From: Thiocapsa roseilacustris
Lineage (GTDB): Bacteria > Pseudomonadota > Gammaproteobacteria > Chromatiales > Chromatiaceae
Direction: 5' to 3'
NCBI RefSeq assembly: GCF_041903755.1
Contig: NZ_JBBWVE010000017.1
Coordinates: 81,471-145,470, forward strand
Length of the DNA stretch: 64,000 nt
The notes under the pieces were generated by a model. The model saw only the letters and a program-made list of their open reading frames with translations. It was not told the origin of the DNA and did no database searches. Shown here one piece after another: positions 51,386 through 60,388 of this stretch; the stretch's first letter is position 1; each line of letters begins with the position of its first letter. The translations under genes were made by a program, and so were the position numbers.

Positions 51386-52634
51386 TCATCTCGGCCTCGC
51401 CGGCATCGGTTCGGCCGGCGCGCCGCACGCAACGTCCGGCGCCTACAATTGGCCGGATGCCGGCGGTCATTTCGGACCCTACGGCGGGATGTTCGTCCCC
51501 GAGACCCTCATGCATCCGCTCGAAGAGCTGCGCACGGCATACGAGCACTACATGGCCGATCCCCAGTTCCAGGCGGAGCTCGATGCCGACCTGCAGGACT
51601 ATGTCGGCCGGCCCTCGCCCCTCTATCACGCCGAGCGTTGGAGCCGCGAGCTCGGCGGCGCGCAGATCTTTCTCAAGCGCGAGGACCTCAATCACACCGG
51701 CGCGCACAAGGTGAACAACACCATCGGTCAGGCCCTGCTGGCACGGCGCATGGGCAAGACCCGCATCATCGCCGAGACCGGCGCCGGTCAACACGGGGTC
51801 GCGAGCGCGACCGTGGCGGCGCGGCTCGGGCTGGAATGTGTCGTCTACATGGGCGAGGTCGATATCGCCCGCCAGGAGGCGAACGTTTATCGCATGCGCC
51901 TGCTCGGCGCGCGCGTGGTCTCGGTCACCTCCGGCTCCCGCACCCTCAAGGATGCGCTGAACGAGGCGATGCGCGACTGGGTGACGAACGTTGACGACAC
52001 CTTCTACATCATCGGCACCGTTGCCGGTCCGCATCCCTATCCGGCGATGGTTCGGGATTTTCAGGCTGTGATCGGCCGCGAGGCCCGGGCACAGATGCTC
52101 GCACGCAGCGGGCGTCTGCCCGATGCCTTGGTCGCCTGCGTGGGCGGCGGTTCCAACGCCATCGGGCTCTTCTATCCCTTCATCGGGGACGCAGGCGTGG
52201 CCATCTACGGTGTCGAGGCCGCGGGCGACGGACTGCAGACCGGTCGCCATGCCGCGCCGCTTTGCGCGGGCCGACCCGGCGTGCTGCACGGCAACCGCAC
52301 CTATCTGATGGAAGACAACCACGGCCAGATCGTCGAGACCCATTCCATCTCGGCCGGGCTCGACTATCCGGGTGTCGGCCCCGAGCACGCCTGGCTCAAG
52401 GATAGCGGGCGCGCCCGCTACGACTCGGTCACCGACGACGAGGCCCTGCGCGCCTTTCATCACCTGACCCGAACCGAAGGGATTATCCCCGCGCTCGAAT
52501 CCAGTCACGCCTTGGCCTACGTGCACAAACTTGCCCCGACCATGCGTAAGGATCAGTCGATCATCATCAATCTCTCCGGGCGCGGGGACAAGGACATGCA
52601 CACGGTCGCCAGTCACGACGGGTTGGTCTTATGA
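51369..52634 (+). CDS. trpB: Tryptophan synthase beta subunit
   Basis: A 421-residue PLP enzyme joining indole to serine. The PLP Lys is in HTGAHKVNNTIGQ, the substrate loop in AETGAGQHGVAS, the phosphate loop in CVGGGSNAIGLF. The N-terminal GGMFVPETLMHPLEEL is present. It overlaps trpF by 17 bases and trpA by ATGA. Confidence 0.98.
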   Translation: MSTSPDHLGLAGIGSAGAPHATSGAYNWPDAGGHFGPYGGMFVPETLMHPLEELRTAYEHYMADPQFQAELDADLQDYVGRPSPLYHAERWSRELGGAQIFLKREDLNHTGAHKVNNTIGQALLARRMGKTRIIAETGAGQHGVASATVAARLGLECVVYMGEVDIARQEANVYRMRLLGARVVSVTSGSRTLKDALNEAMRDWVTNVDDTFYIIGTVAGPHPYPAMVRDFQAVIGREARAQMLARSGRLPDALVACVGGGSNAIGLFYPFIGDAGVAIYGVEAAGDGLQTGRHAAPLCAGRPGVLHGNRTYLMEDNHGQIVETHSISAGLDYPGVGPEHAWLKDSGRARYDSVTDDEALRAFHHLTRTEGIIPALESSHALAYVHKLAPTMRKDQSIIINLSGRGDKDMHTVASHDGLVL

Positions 52635-53452
52635 GTCGGATCGCCGCACGTTTCGAGCAGCTCCGTGACCGGGGTCGCACCGCGCTCATTCCTTTTGTCA
52701 CAGCCGGTGATCCGTCTCCCGCCGTGACCGTCCCGCTGATGCATGCGATGGTTGCTGCGGGCGTGGATCTGATCGAGCTGGGCGTGCCCTTCTCCGATCC
52801 GATCGCCGACGGTCCGGTCATTCAGCGGGCGACCGAGAGGGCCTTGGCCGCAGGCGTCACGCTCGACGACGTGCTCGACATGGTTCGGCAGTTCCGCGAG
52901 CGCGACACCGAGACGCCCGTCATCCTCATGGGTTATCTCAATCCGATCGAGGTGATGGGTTACGAGACCTTCGCGGTCGCGGCGCGCGGCGCCGGACTGG
53001 ACGGCGCCCTGATCGTGGATGTGCCCCCGGAGGAGGGCCACGCGCTGGTCGAGATGCTGAAGTCGCAGGGGTTGGACCTGGTCTATCTCCTGGCGCCGAC
53101 CTCGACCGAGGCGCGCATCGCGCGGATCGGCGAGGTCGCCTCCGGGTTCGTCTACTACGTCTCGGTGAAGGGCGTGACCGGGGCCGGGAACCTGGACACC
53201 GCAGCAGTCGCCGAGAAGGTGGGTCTCATCAAGTCGCTGATCCGGCTCCCGGTCGGGGTCGGGTTCGGCATCAATAACCCCGAAACCGCGGCCTCGGTCG
53301 CTCGGGTCGCCGATGCGGTCATCGTCGGCAGCGCCATCGTGAGTCGCATCGAGGCGCTTGCCGCGACCCCGGAGCGGATCCCGGAGGCTGTTGCCGCGTT
53401 TCTCACCGGTCTACGCCAGGCCATCGACGAGGTGGATGCCCATGTCGCCTAA
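52631..53452 (+). CDS. trpA: Tryptophan synthase alpha subunit
   Basis: A 273-residue TIM barrel that releases indole from indole-3-glycerol phosphate. It has ALIPFVTAGDPSPAV, the catalytic Glu in ELGVPFSDPIADGP, catalytic Asp in ALIVDVPPEE, and the phosphate site GFGINNPETA and IVGSAIV. It overlaps trpB by ATGA and precedes accD. Confidence 0.98.
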   Translation: MSRIAARFEQLRDRGRTALIPFVTAGDPSPAVTVPLMHAMVAAGVDLIELGVPFSDPIADGPVIQRATERALAAGVTLDDVLDMVRQFRERDTETPVILMGYLNPIEVMGYETFAVAARGAGLDGALIVDVPPEEGHALVEMLKSQGLDLVYLLAPTSTEARIARIGEVASGFVYYVSVKGVTGAGNLDTAAVAEKVGLIKSLIRLPVGVGFGINNPETAASVARVADAVIVGSAIVSRIEALAATPERIPEAVAAFLTGLRQAIDEVDAHVA

Positions 53453-53633
53453 GCCCCCCAGCCGGGTTCGCCACGCGCTGACGCGCCTGGATAAACCAGC
53501 CGCACCCGCCGCGAACCCACCTGGGAAGTCCGCGCCCGGCCCAACCACGCCCGGCCCAACCGCAGCGCGTAGAACCGCAGAAGAGCCCAAGGGCGATCGT
53601 GCGGCCACCCTCAAACAGGCGATGGATAAAAGT

Positions 53634-54515
53634 ATGAGCTGGTTCGAGAAGCTGATTCCGAGCCGCATTCGTACCGATGCCAGCACCAAACGGGCGGTGC
53701 CGGAGGGCGTCTGGGCCAAATGCCCGGGCTGTCAGGCCATCCTCTACCGAGCGGAGCTTGAGCGAAACCTCGAGGTCTGCCCCAAGTGCAGTCACCACTG
53801 CCGATTGAGCGGGCGCCGCCGGCTTGAGACCTTTCTCGATCCGGAGGGTCGCGTGGAGATCGGGGGCGAGCTCGAGTCTCTGGACCCGCTGAAATTCAAG
53901 GATCTCAAGAAGTACAAGGACCGTCTCGTGCAGGCCCAGAAGCAGTCCTCCGAGAAGGAGGCCCTGATCGTGATGCGTGGTCGGCTGAAAGGTCAGCCGA
54001 TCGTCGCCTCGGCCTTCGAGTTCGGTTTCATGGGCGGGTCTATGGGCTCGGTGGTCGGCGAGCGCTTCGTGCGGGGTGTCGAGGCGGCGCTCGAGCAACA
54101 CTCGCCCTACGTCTGTTTTTCGGCGAGCGGCGGCGCACGCATGCAGGAGAGCCTTTTCTCCCTGATGCAGATGGCCAAGACCAGCGCGGCCTTGGGGCGC
54201 ATGCGCGAGCATTCGCTCCCCTTCGTCTCGGTGATGACGGATCCGACCATGGGCGGTGTCTCGGCGAGTCTCGCGATGCTCGGCGATCTCAATATCGCCG
54301 AGCCCAACGCGCTGATCGGCTTCGCCGGTCCGCGCGTCATCGAGCAGACGGTTCACGAAAAGCTGCCCGAGGGCTTCCAGCGCAGCGAGTTCCTGATCGA
54401 AAAGGGCGCGCTCGACATGATCATGGATCGGCGTGACCTGCGCGAGCGCATTGCCGATCTGCTCGCGATCTTGGCGCATCGACCGCGGTATGTCCGCACG
54501 GTCGTGCCTGTCTGA
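53634..54515 (+). CDS. accD: Acetyl-CoA carboxylase carboxyltransferase beta subunit
   Basis: A 293-residue carboxyltransferase subunit of fatty-acid synthesis. The zinc ribbon is CPGC ... CPKCSHHC; the carboxyltransferase core has GSVVGERF, CFSASGGARMQES and SVMTDPTMGGVSAS. The ATG at 53634 (MSWFEKLIPSRIRTD) matches the usual start. A longer start at 53442 has a better ribosome-binding site (GAGGTGG) and would add a 64-residue Pro/Ala-rich leader overlapping trpA by 11 bases; either could be used. Confidence 0.95.
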   Translation: MSWFEKLIPSRIRTDASTKRAVPEGVWAKCPGCQAILYRAELERNLEVCPKCSHHCRLSGRRRLETFLDPEGRVEIGGELESLDPLKFKDLKKYKDRLVQAQKQSSEKEALIVMRGRLKGQPIVASAFEFGFMGGSMGSVVGERFVRGVEAALEQHSPYVCFSASGGARMQESLFSLMQMAKTSAALGRMREHSLPFVSVMTDPTMGGVSASLAMLGDLNIAEPNALIGFAGPRVIEQTVHEKLPEGFQRSEFLIEKGALDMIMDRRDLRERIADLLAILAHRPRYVRTVVPV

Positions 54516-54525
54516 ATCGCGTCTC

Positions 54526-55815
54526 GTGAGTCGTTTCAACGACCTCGACGCCTGGTTGAGCTGGCAGATGCAGCTGCATCCGAAGGCCATCGCGCTCGGG
54601 CTCGAACGGGTCGGCGCCGTCTGGGCGCGACTCGGGCCGGCGTACTTGCCGTTTCCGCTCGTCACGGTGGGCGGGACCAACGGCAAAGGCTCCTGTGTCG
54701 CGATGGTGGAGGCGATCTGTCGTGCCGCCGGCTATCGCACCGGGGTCTACAGCTCGCCGCATTTGCTACGGTACAACGAGCGCGTGCGTCTCGACGGGGA
54801 AGATGTCTCCGATGCGTTGCTGTGCGCGGCATTCGAGCGGATCGACCGGGCGCGCGGCGAGACGGCGCTCACCTATTTCGAGTTCGGCACCCTCGCGGCG
54901 CTCGATCTCTTCGTGCGCAGCGCCCCCGATGTCGTGATCCTCGAGGTCGGGCTGGGCGGGCGTCTCGACGCGGTCAATCTGTGGGACGCGGATGTGTCGG
55001 TGGTCACCTCGATCGGGCTGGATCATACCGCTTGGCTAGGCCACTCCTTGGATGAGATCGCCTTCGAGAAAGCGGGGATCTTTCGCCCCGGCCGTCCGGC
55101 CGTCATCGGGCAACGCGATGCCCCGGCGCGGCTGCGCGCCGAGGCGCAGCGGCGCGGGAGTCTACCCATTCAGCTCGGTCGGGAGATCGACTGGACGATC
55201 GGCGATGGCGGAGGCTGGATCTGGAGTGCGCCATCGGGCGAGCGTTTGGCTCTGCCCGAGCCGGCGATGCGCGGACCCTTCCAGTACGACAATGCCTCGG
55301 CGGCGATCGCAGCACTCCGCGCCCTGCACGAGCGCTTGCCGATTTCGGTCAACGCGATCCGGGCCGGGTTGCAGCGTGCGCGCTTGCCGGGCCGGTTCCA
55401 GGTCTTCCCCGGCACGCTGACCTGGATCCTGGATGTTGCGCACAACGGCGAGGCGGCGCAGGCCTTGGCCGCGAATCTGCGCGTCTTCGCCAGTCGCGGT
55501 CGGCTGCGCGCCGTCCTCGCGGTCCTCGATGACAAGTCGCCCGAGTCGATGGTGGTCCCGCTCCTGCCGTTCGTGGGCGATTGGTATCTCGCGCAGAGCC
55601 AGGATCCGCGCGCCATGCCCGTCGCGGTGCTGAGCAGGCGCCTGGAGGCGGTTCTGCCTGCACCTGCTGCGGGGTTGCTGTCGGATCTCGATGCCGCGTT
55701 CGATGCCGCCGAGGCCGCATCCGAGCCGGGAGACGCCCTGTTGGTCGTCGGTTCCTTCACGACCGTCGGGGCGGCACTGCGCCGGCTCGATTCGGGGCGT
55801 GGCGATCGGGGCTGA
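54526..55815 (+). CDS. folC: Bifunctional folylpolyglutamate/dihydrofolate synthase
   Basis: A 429-residue ligase adding glutamate to folates. The P-loop is VTVGGTNGKGSCVAM; other motifs are YSSPHLLRYNERV, ILEVGLGGRLDAVN, GLDHTAWLG and LDVAHNGEAAQAL. The GTG at 54526 gives the usual start (SRFNDLDAWLSWQMQLHP); an ATG at 54490 inside accD is the alternative. It lies in the standard accD-folC-dedD order. Confidence 0.95.
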   Translation: MSRFNDLDAWLSWQMQLHPKAIALGLERVGAVWARLGPAYLPFPLVTVGGTNGKGSCVAMVEAICRAAGYRTGVYSSPHLLRYNERVRLDGEDVSDALLCAAFERIDRARGETALTYFEFGTLAALDLFVRSAPDVVILEVGLGGRLDAVNLWDADVSVVTSIGLDHTAWLGHSLDEIAFEKAGIFRPGRPAVIGQRDAPARLRAEAQRRGSLPIQLGREIDWTIGDGGGWIWSAPSGERLALPEPAMRGPFQYDNASAAIAALRALHERLPISVNAIRAGLQRARLPGRFQVFPGTLTWILDVAHNGEAAQALAANLRVFASRGRLRAVLAVLDDKSPESMVVPLLPFVGDWYLAQSQDPRAMPVAVLSRRLEAVLPAPAAGLLSDLDAAFDAAEAASEPGDALLVVGSFTTVGAALRRLDSGRGDRG

Positions 55816-56182
55816 GCCCGGGCCCGGGTGTCCGGTTCGGGGCGTCCCGGGTCTACGAGATCATCGCGCGGTGCCTCGCTGGTAAGACCGGCCACCCGAA
55901 ACATCAGTCACTCGTGACACCCGCTCTGCGGTGTCACGCGTGACCCGTGGCGCTCTGCGCCACGTGCCACGATGGCCGGAGTGACGAGCAAGGCCCTCGC
56001 GCGGCGCCGGCTGTGGCCAGGCGTATTGATATTATCCGATTGAAATCAATAGTGATATTTCAGACTCGCCGGTACGGTTTCGGCTCTGCCATGCTATACT
56101 TCCGGCCTTTCGAGGCCGTTCGACAAACATGATCTCAGGGCCCCGGCGATTCGCTCGGTGCCCGACATCCAGGTGGCGATTT
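55816..56182. repeat. folC-dedD spacer with paired ctctgcg-loop hairpins
   Basis: No gene is present. Two adjacent hairpins share a ctctgc loop: gtgacacc/ggtgtcac (55914-55921 with 55930-55937) and cgtggcgc/gcgccacg (55946-55953 with 55957-55964). They may be a REP-type pair or a transcription end for folC. The rest, around 56030-56110, is AT-rich and may hold the dedD promoter. Confidence 0.5.
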
Positions 56183-56815
56183 ATGCAAGAAGGCGCAAAG
56201 AAGCGGTTGGTGGGTGCGATTGTGATCGTCGCGCTGGCGGTCATCTTCGTCCCGATGCTGTTCGAGGAAGAGACGGTAACTGATCTGGCTCCGTTGCCGG
56301 CGGTGATTCCCGAGCAGCCGGTCGTCGACGATCGCTTTCGGTCCGAGTCCTTTCTCACACCGGCCGATTCGGGCATCGGCGGGCTTCCCGAAGAGTCATG
56401 GATCGATCCGGCTACCTTGGCGCTCCCCGTCGCCGAGGAGATCGATCCCGTGTACGAGGGAGATTTCGACGAGCCGGCGGGAGATTCGGCGGCGCCCCCG
56501 CCGGTCGCAGCCTCAAGCACTGCGCCGTCCGCAACCCCTCGGGTGCCCGAGGCGCCGCCGCCGATGGCGCGCGACGACGGGATGCCGTCCTATGTGACCC
56601 AAGTCGCGAGTCTGGGGACCTCGGCAAGCGCGCAGGAATTGGCGGCGAAGCTTCAAACCGAGGGCTATTCCGCCTTCGTCGAGTCTGCCGTGGTCGGAGG
56701 ACGCACCTACTACCGCGTCCGTGTCGGACCCGAAGCGGACCGTTCGAGCGCCGAGAAGACGGCCGCCAAGCTCCGTCAGAAGTACAAGGACCCCTTTGTT
56801 CAGCGTTATCCCTGA
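56183..56815 (+). CDS. dedD: DedD-like SPOR domain protein
   Basis: A 210-residue cell-division protein. One TM (about 9-25, RLVGAIVIVALAVIFVPMLF), a Pro-rich periplasmic linker, and a C-terminal SPOR domain (about 130-208, YVTQVASLGTSASAQELAAKL, then YYRVRVGPEADRSSAE) that binds denuded septal glycan. The ATG at 56183 starts just before the TM. The order folC-dedD-cvpA-purF is standard for gammaproteobacteria. Confidence 0.92.
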   Translation: MQEGAKKRLVGAIVIVALAVIFVPMLFEEETVTDLAPLPAVIPEQPVVDDRFRSESFLTPADSGIGGLPEESWIDPATLALPVAEEIDPVYEGDFDEPAGDSAAPPPVAASSTAPSATPRVPEAPPPMARDDGMPSYVTQVASLGTSASAQELAAKLQTEGYSAFVESAVVGGRTYYRVRVGPEADRSSAEKTAAKLRQKYKDPFVQRYP

Positions 56816-56869
56816 GCGGATTCCGGTCCCTGCTACATTTCCCTCTAGTCCGGTGCGTCGGAGCTGACG

Positions 56870-57361
56870 ATGAATTGGGTCGATTACGCCATCCTCGGGA
56901 TTGTCCTGCTGTCCGCTTTGGTTGGGCTCGGGCGCGGTCTGATCCGCGAGGTCTTGTCCTTGGGGGTCTGGATCGCCGCGATCCTGATTGCTTGGCTGTT
57001 CCACCGCGAGGTCGCCGAGCTGCTGGTGCCCTACCTATCGCAGCCCTCGGTGCGTCTGGCCGCGGCCTTCATCGGCTTGATCCTCGTGACTCTCGTCCTC
57101 GGCGCCATACTCGGCGCCATCCTGTCGGCCCTGATCGAGAAGACCGGTCTCGGTGCTGTCGATCGGGTGCTCGGCTTGGTCTTCGGCGCGGCTCGCGGTG
57201 TGGTGATCGTGGCGATGGCGGTCTTCCTGGGGGCCCTCACACCCATGCCGGAGGATCCCTGGTGGCAGGAATCACGGCTCATCGGCCAGTTCCAAGCGGT
57301 GGCCGGCTGGCTCGTCGATCTGGTGCCGGAAGAGGTGCAGGCTAGGGTCAAGAGCCTTTGA
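56870..57361 (+). CDS. cvpA: CvpA family inner-membrane protein
   Basis: A 163-residue membrane protein with four hydrophobic segments; the family start is MNWVDYAILGIVLLSALVGL and it continues RGLIREVLSLGVWIAAIL. CvpA affects colicin V secretion and envelope homeostasis in E. coli. It lies 54 bases after dedD and before purF, as usual. Confidence 0.95.
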   Translation: MNWVDYAILGIVLLSALVGLGRGLIREVLSLGVWIAAILIAWLFHREVAELLVPYLSQPSVRLAAAFIGLILVTLVLGAILGAILSALIEKTGLGAVDRVLGLVFGAARGVVIVAMAVFLGALTPMPEDPWWQESRLIGQFQAVAGWLVDLVPEEVQARVKSL

Positions 57362-57596
57362 GGGTTGGCGGCGCTTGGGGTTTTGCGGGTGCGTGATTGG
57401 TGCTCCAGCCTCCAGCGGTCAGCGTGTTTCCGTGGTTGTCATCGGGAGACGCAGCTGTTCGGGGCGGGCGCTTAACCTTGGATCAAGCGATCGGGCGTTC
57501 GATGTTGTCCCGGGTCAACCTCGCGGGGTATAGTCCGCGGTTCCGAATCAGCAGCATCCGTCTCGGTCTCCGGGGCTGGGCGCGGGCGAGGAAGTC

Positions 57597-59111
57597 ATGT
57601 GCGGCATCGTCGGCATCGTCGGTAAAAGTCCGGTCAACCAAGCGCTCTACGACTCGCTGCTGGTGCTCCAACACCGGGGACAGGATGCCGCGGGCATCGT
57701 GACCTGTCAGGGCGACAAGCTGCACCTGCGCAAGGACAACGGTCTTGCGCGTGATGTCTTCCGAACCCGACACATGATCCAGCTGGGCGGCAACATGGGA
57801 GTCGGACATGTCCGTTACCCGACCGCCGGCGCGGCCAGCTCGGCCGAGGCCCAGCCCTTCTACGTCAACTCGCCCTACGGCATCGTGCTTGCCCACAACG
57901 GCAATCTGATCAATGCCGAAGACCTCAAGCGCGACCTCTTCGTCGAGGATCTCCGCCACCTCAACACCGAGTCGGATTCCGAGATCCTGCTGAACGTCTT
58001 TGCCCATGAGCTCCAGCTTCAGGGCAAGCTGCGGATCGACGAGCACGACGTCTTTCGCGCCGTCTCGGGTGTGCATCGACGCTGTCGAGGCGGCTATGCC
58101 GCGGTCGCAATGATTCCGGGCTTTGGTGTCTTTGGCTTCCGCGACCCGCACGGGATCAGGCCCTTGGTCTACGGACGTCGCGAGACCGATTTAGGTACCG
58201 AGTACATGATCGCCTCCGAGAGCGTGGCGCTCGACACCATCGGCTTCACCCTGATCGCGGATGTCGCGCCTGGCGAGGCAGTCTGCATCACGGTCGACGG
58301 TCAGATCAACACCCACCAGTGTGCCGCCCAGCCCATCCTGTCGCCCTGCATCTTCGAGTTCGTCTACTTCGCCCGCCCGGATTCGATCATCGACAACATC
58401 TCGGTGCACAAGGCGCGCTCGCGTATGGGCAAAAAGCTCTCCGCCAAGATCAAGCGCGAGTGGTCGAATCACGACATCGACGTCGTGATTCCCATCCCGG
58501 ACACCAGCCGGACGGCCGCACTCCAGCTGGCCAATCAGCTCGGCGTGCCCTATTCGGAAGGCTTCATCAAGAACCGCTACATCGGACGCACCTTCATCAT
58601 GCCCGGCCAGCAGGTCCGCAAGAAGTCGGTCCGTCAAAAGCTCAACGCCATTGATCTGGAGTTCCGTAAGAAGAACGTCCTGCTGGTTGACGACTCTATC
58701 GTGCGCGGCACCACCTCGCAGCAGATCATTCAGATGGCGCGTGACGCCGGGGCGCATCGGGTCTACTTCGCCTCCGCAGCGCCGCCGGTGCGCTTCCCCA
58801 ATGTCTACGGGATCGACATGCCTGCGGCCAGCGAGCTGATTGCTCACGGTCGCACGGAGGACGAGGTCGCGCGCGAGTTGGGTGCGGATCGGCTGATCTT
58901 CCAGGAGCTCGGTGATCTGATCGACGCTGTCCAGAAGAAGGGAAAAAGCCATGTGGATCGTTTCGATACCTCGGTCTTCGACGGCGTCTACGTGACCGGG
59001 GATGTCACCCCCGAGTATCTTCAGGCGCTCGAAGCGAATCGCAACGACGTCGCCAAAACGGCTTACGGCTCTTTCAACGAGAACGTCATTGACCTCTACA
59101 ACTCCGCCTGA
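57597..59111 (+). CDS. purF: Amidophosphoribosyltransferase
   Basis: A 504-residue enzyme committing PRPP to purine synthesis. The N-terminal nucleophile Cys follows the start Met (MCGIVGIVG), and the glutaminase motifs HVRYPTAGAASSAEAQPF (span) and AHNGNLINA are present. The PRPP motif is VLLVDDSIVRGTTS. The start is fixed by the required Cys2. metZ follows after 19 bases. Confidence 0.97.
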   Translation: MCGIVGIVGKSPVNQALYDSLLVLQHRGQDAAGIVTCQGDKLHLRKDNGLARDVFRTRHMIQLGGNMGVGHVRYPTAGAASSAEAQPFYVNSPYGIVLAHNGNLINAEDLKRDLFVEDLRHLNTESDSEILLNVFAHELQLQGKLRIDEHDVFRAVSGVHRRCRGGYAAVAMIPGFGVFGFRDPHGIRPLVYGRRETDLGTEYMIASESVALDTIGFTLIADVAPGEAVCITVDGQINTHQCAAQPILSPCIFEFVYFARPDSIIDNISVHKARSRMGKKLSAKIKREWSNHDIDVVIPIPDTSRTAALQLANQLGVPYSEGFIKNRYIGRTFIMPGQQVRKKSVRQKLNAIDLEFRKKNVLLVDDSIVRGTTSQQIIQMARDAGAHRVYFASAAPPVRFPNVYGIDMPAASELIAHGRTEDEVARELGADRLIFQELGDLIDAVQKKGKSHVDRFDTSVFDGVYVTGDVTPEYLQALEANRNDVAKTAYGSFNENVIDLYNSA

Positions 59112-59130
59112 CGGCCCGGCGGGCAACGAC

Positions 59131-60333
59131 GTGGCGGCTGAAGCGCAGACTTCGGCCGAGCTCGGTTTCGCGACCCGCGCCGTGCGTATCGGCCACCACC
59201 GTACCCCGGAAGGCGAGCACGGCGAGCCGATCTTCACGACATCCAGCTTCGTCTTCAAAAACGCCGCCGAGGCCGCTGCGCGTTTTTCGGGCGATCAAGC
59301 GGGCAACATCTATTCGCGTTTCACGAACCCGACGGTCTCGGCCTTCGAGGAGCGTTTGGCCAGCCTGGAAGGCGGCGAGCGTTGTGTGGCGACTGCCTCC
59401 GGGATGTCCGCCATTCTGGCCGTCTGCATGGGTCTGCTGGAGGCCGGGGACCACATCGTCGCCTCCCGGAGCATCTTCGGCAGCACCACGCTACTCTTCA
59501 ACAAATACCTCTCCCGGTTCGGTATCGCGACCAGCTATGTGGCGCTCGACGACTTGGAGGCATGGGACGCGGCGATTCGCCCCGAGACTCGGCTTCTGTT
59601 CTGCGAGACGCCGTCCAATCCGTTGACCGAGATGGTCGACATCCGGGGTTTGGCCGAGGTTGCGCATCGCCGTGGCTGTTTCCTGGCGGTCGACAACTGC
59701 TTCTGCACGCCGGCCCTGCAACGCCCGCTCGAGCTCGGCGCGGATCTGGTGATCCACTCCGCCACCAAGTACCTGGACGGGCAGGGGCGTTGTATCGGCG
59801 GCGCCGTCGTTGGCGATCGCAAGTCGGTCGGCGAGGGGGTCTACGGCGTCTTGAGAACGGCCGGCCCGACCATGAGTCCCTTCAACGCCTGGGTCTTTCT
59901 CAAAGGGCTCGAAACGCTGAATCTGCGGATGTTCGCCCATGCGCAATCCGCCGCGGCACTCGCGCAATGGCTCCTCGCGCAGCCGGGTATCGAGCGGGTC
60001 TATTATCCCGGTTTGCCGGATCATCCCCAGCATCATCTGGTTGGCTCCCAGCAACGCACCGGCGGCGGCATTGTTGCCTTCGATGTCCGCGATGGTCGGG
60101 ACGGTGCCTGGCACCTGATCGACTCGACACGCCTGGTCTCCATCACGGCCAATCTCGGCGATGTGAAGACCACCATCACCCATCCGGCGACCACCACCCA
60201 TGGTCGGCTCACACCGGAAGAGCGCGCCGCCGTCGGCATCGGCGAAGGGCTGGTGCGGGTGGCCGTCGGCTTGGAAGAGATCGAGGACATTCAGCGCGAT
60301 TTAGCGCTCGGTCTGGAGACGCAATCCCCCTAA
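59131..60333 (+). CDS. metZ: O-succinylhomoserine sulfhydrylase
   Basis: A 400-residue PLP enzyme that makes homocysteine directly from O-succinylhomoserine and sulfide. The PLP Lys is in HSATKYLDGQG; other landmarks are FTTSSFVFKNAAEAAARF, YSRFTNPTV and LDNCFCTPALQ-like VDNCFCTPALQRPL. The GTG at 59131 has GGCGGG upstream and gives the family start; longer frames run back into purF. Direct sulfhydrylation suits a sulfide-rich habitat, but the gene also occurs in non-sulfur bacteria. Confidence 0.94.
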   Translation: MAAEAQTSAELGFATRAVRIGHHRTPEGEHGEPIFTTSSFVFKNAAEAAARFSGDQAGNIYSRFTNPTVSAFEERLASLEGGERCVATASGMSAILAVCMGLLEAGDHIVASRSIFGSTTLLFNKYLSRFGIATSYVALDDLEAWDAAIRPETRLLFCETPSNPLTEMVDIRGLAEVAHRRGCFLAVDNCFCTPALQRPLELGADLVIHSATKYLDGQGRCIGGAVVGDRKSVGEGVYGVLRTAGPTMSPFNAWVFLKGLETLNLRMFAHAQSAAALAQWLLAQPGIERVYYPGLPDHPQHHLVGSQQRTGGGIVAFDVRDGRDGAWHLIDSTRLVSITANLGDVKTTITHPATTTHGRLTPEERAAVGIGEGLVRVAVGLEEIEDIQRDLALGLETQSP

Positions 60334-60352
60334 AGATACGCGGGAAAGCCGC

Positions 60353-60383
60353 GTAGGGTGCGGTGAGCGCAGCGAACCGCACC
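60353..60383. repeat. GAGCGCAGCGAA-type palindrome next to the IS element
   Basis: The unit gtagggtgcggtgagcgcag with cgaaccgcacc is a hairpin (arms ggtgcgg and ccgcacc) of the same family as 2231-2313. It sits six bases from the left end of the IS element, so the element inserted next to or into this repeat. Confidence 0.6.
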
Positions 60384-60388
60384 GTGCT

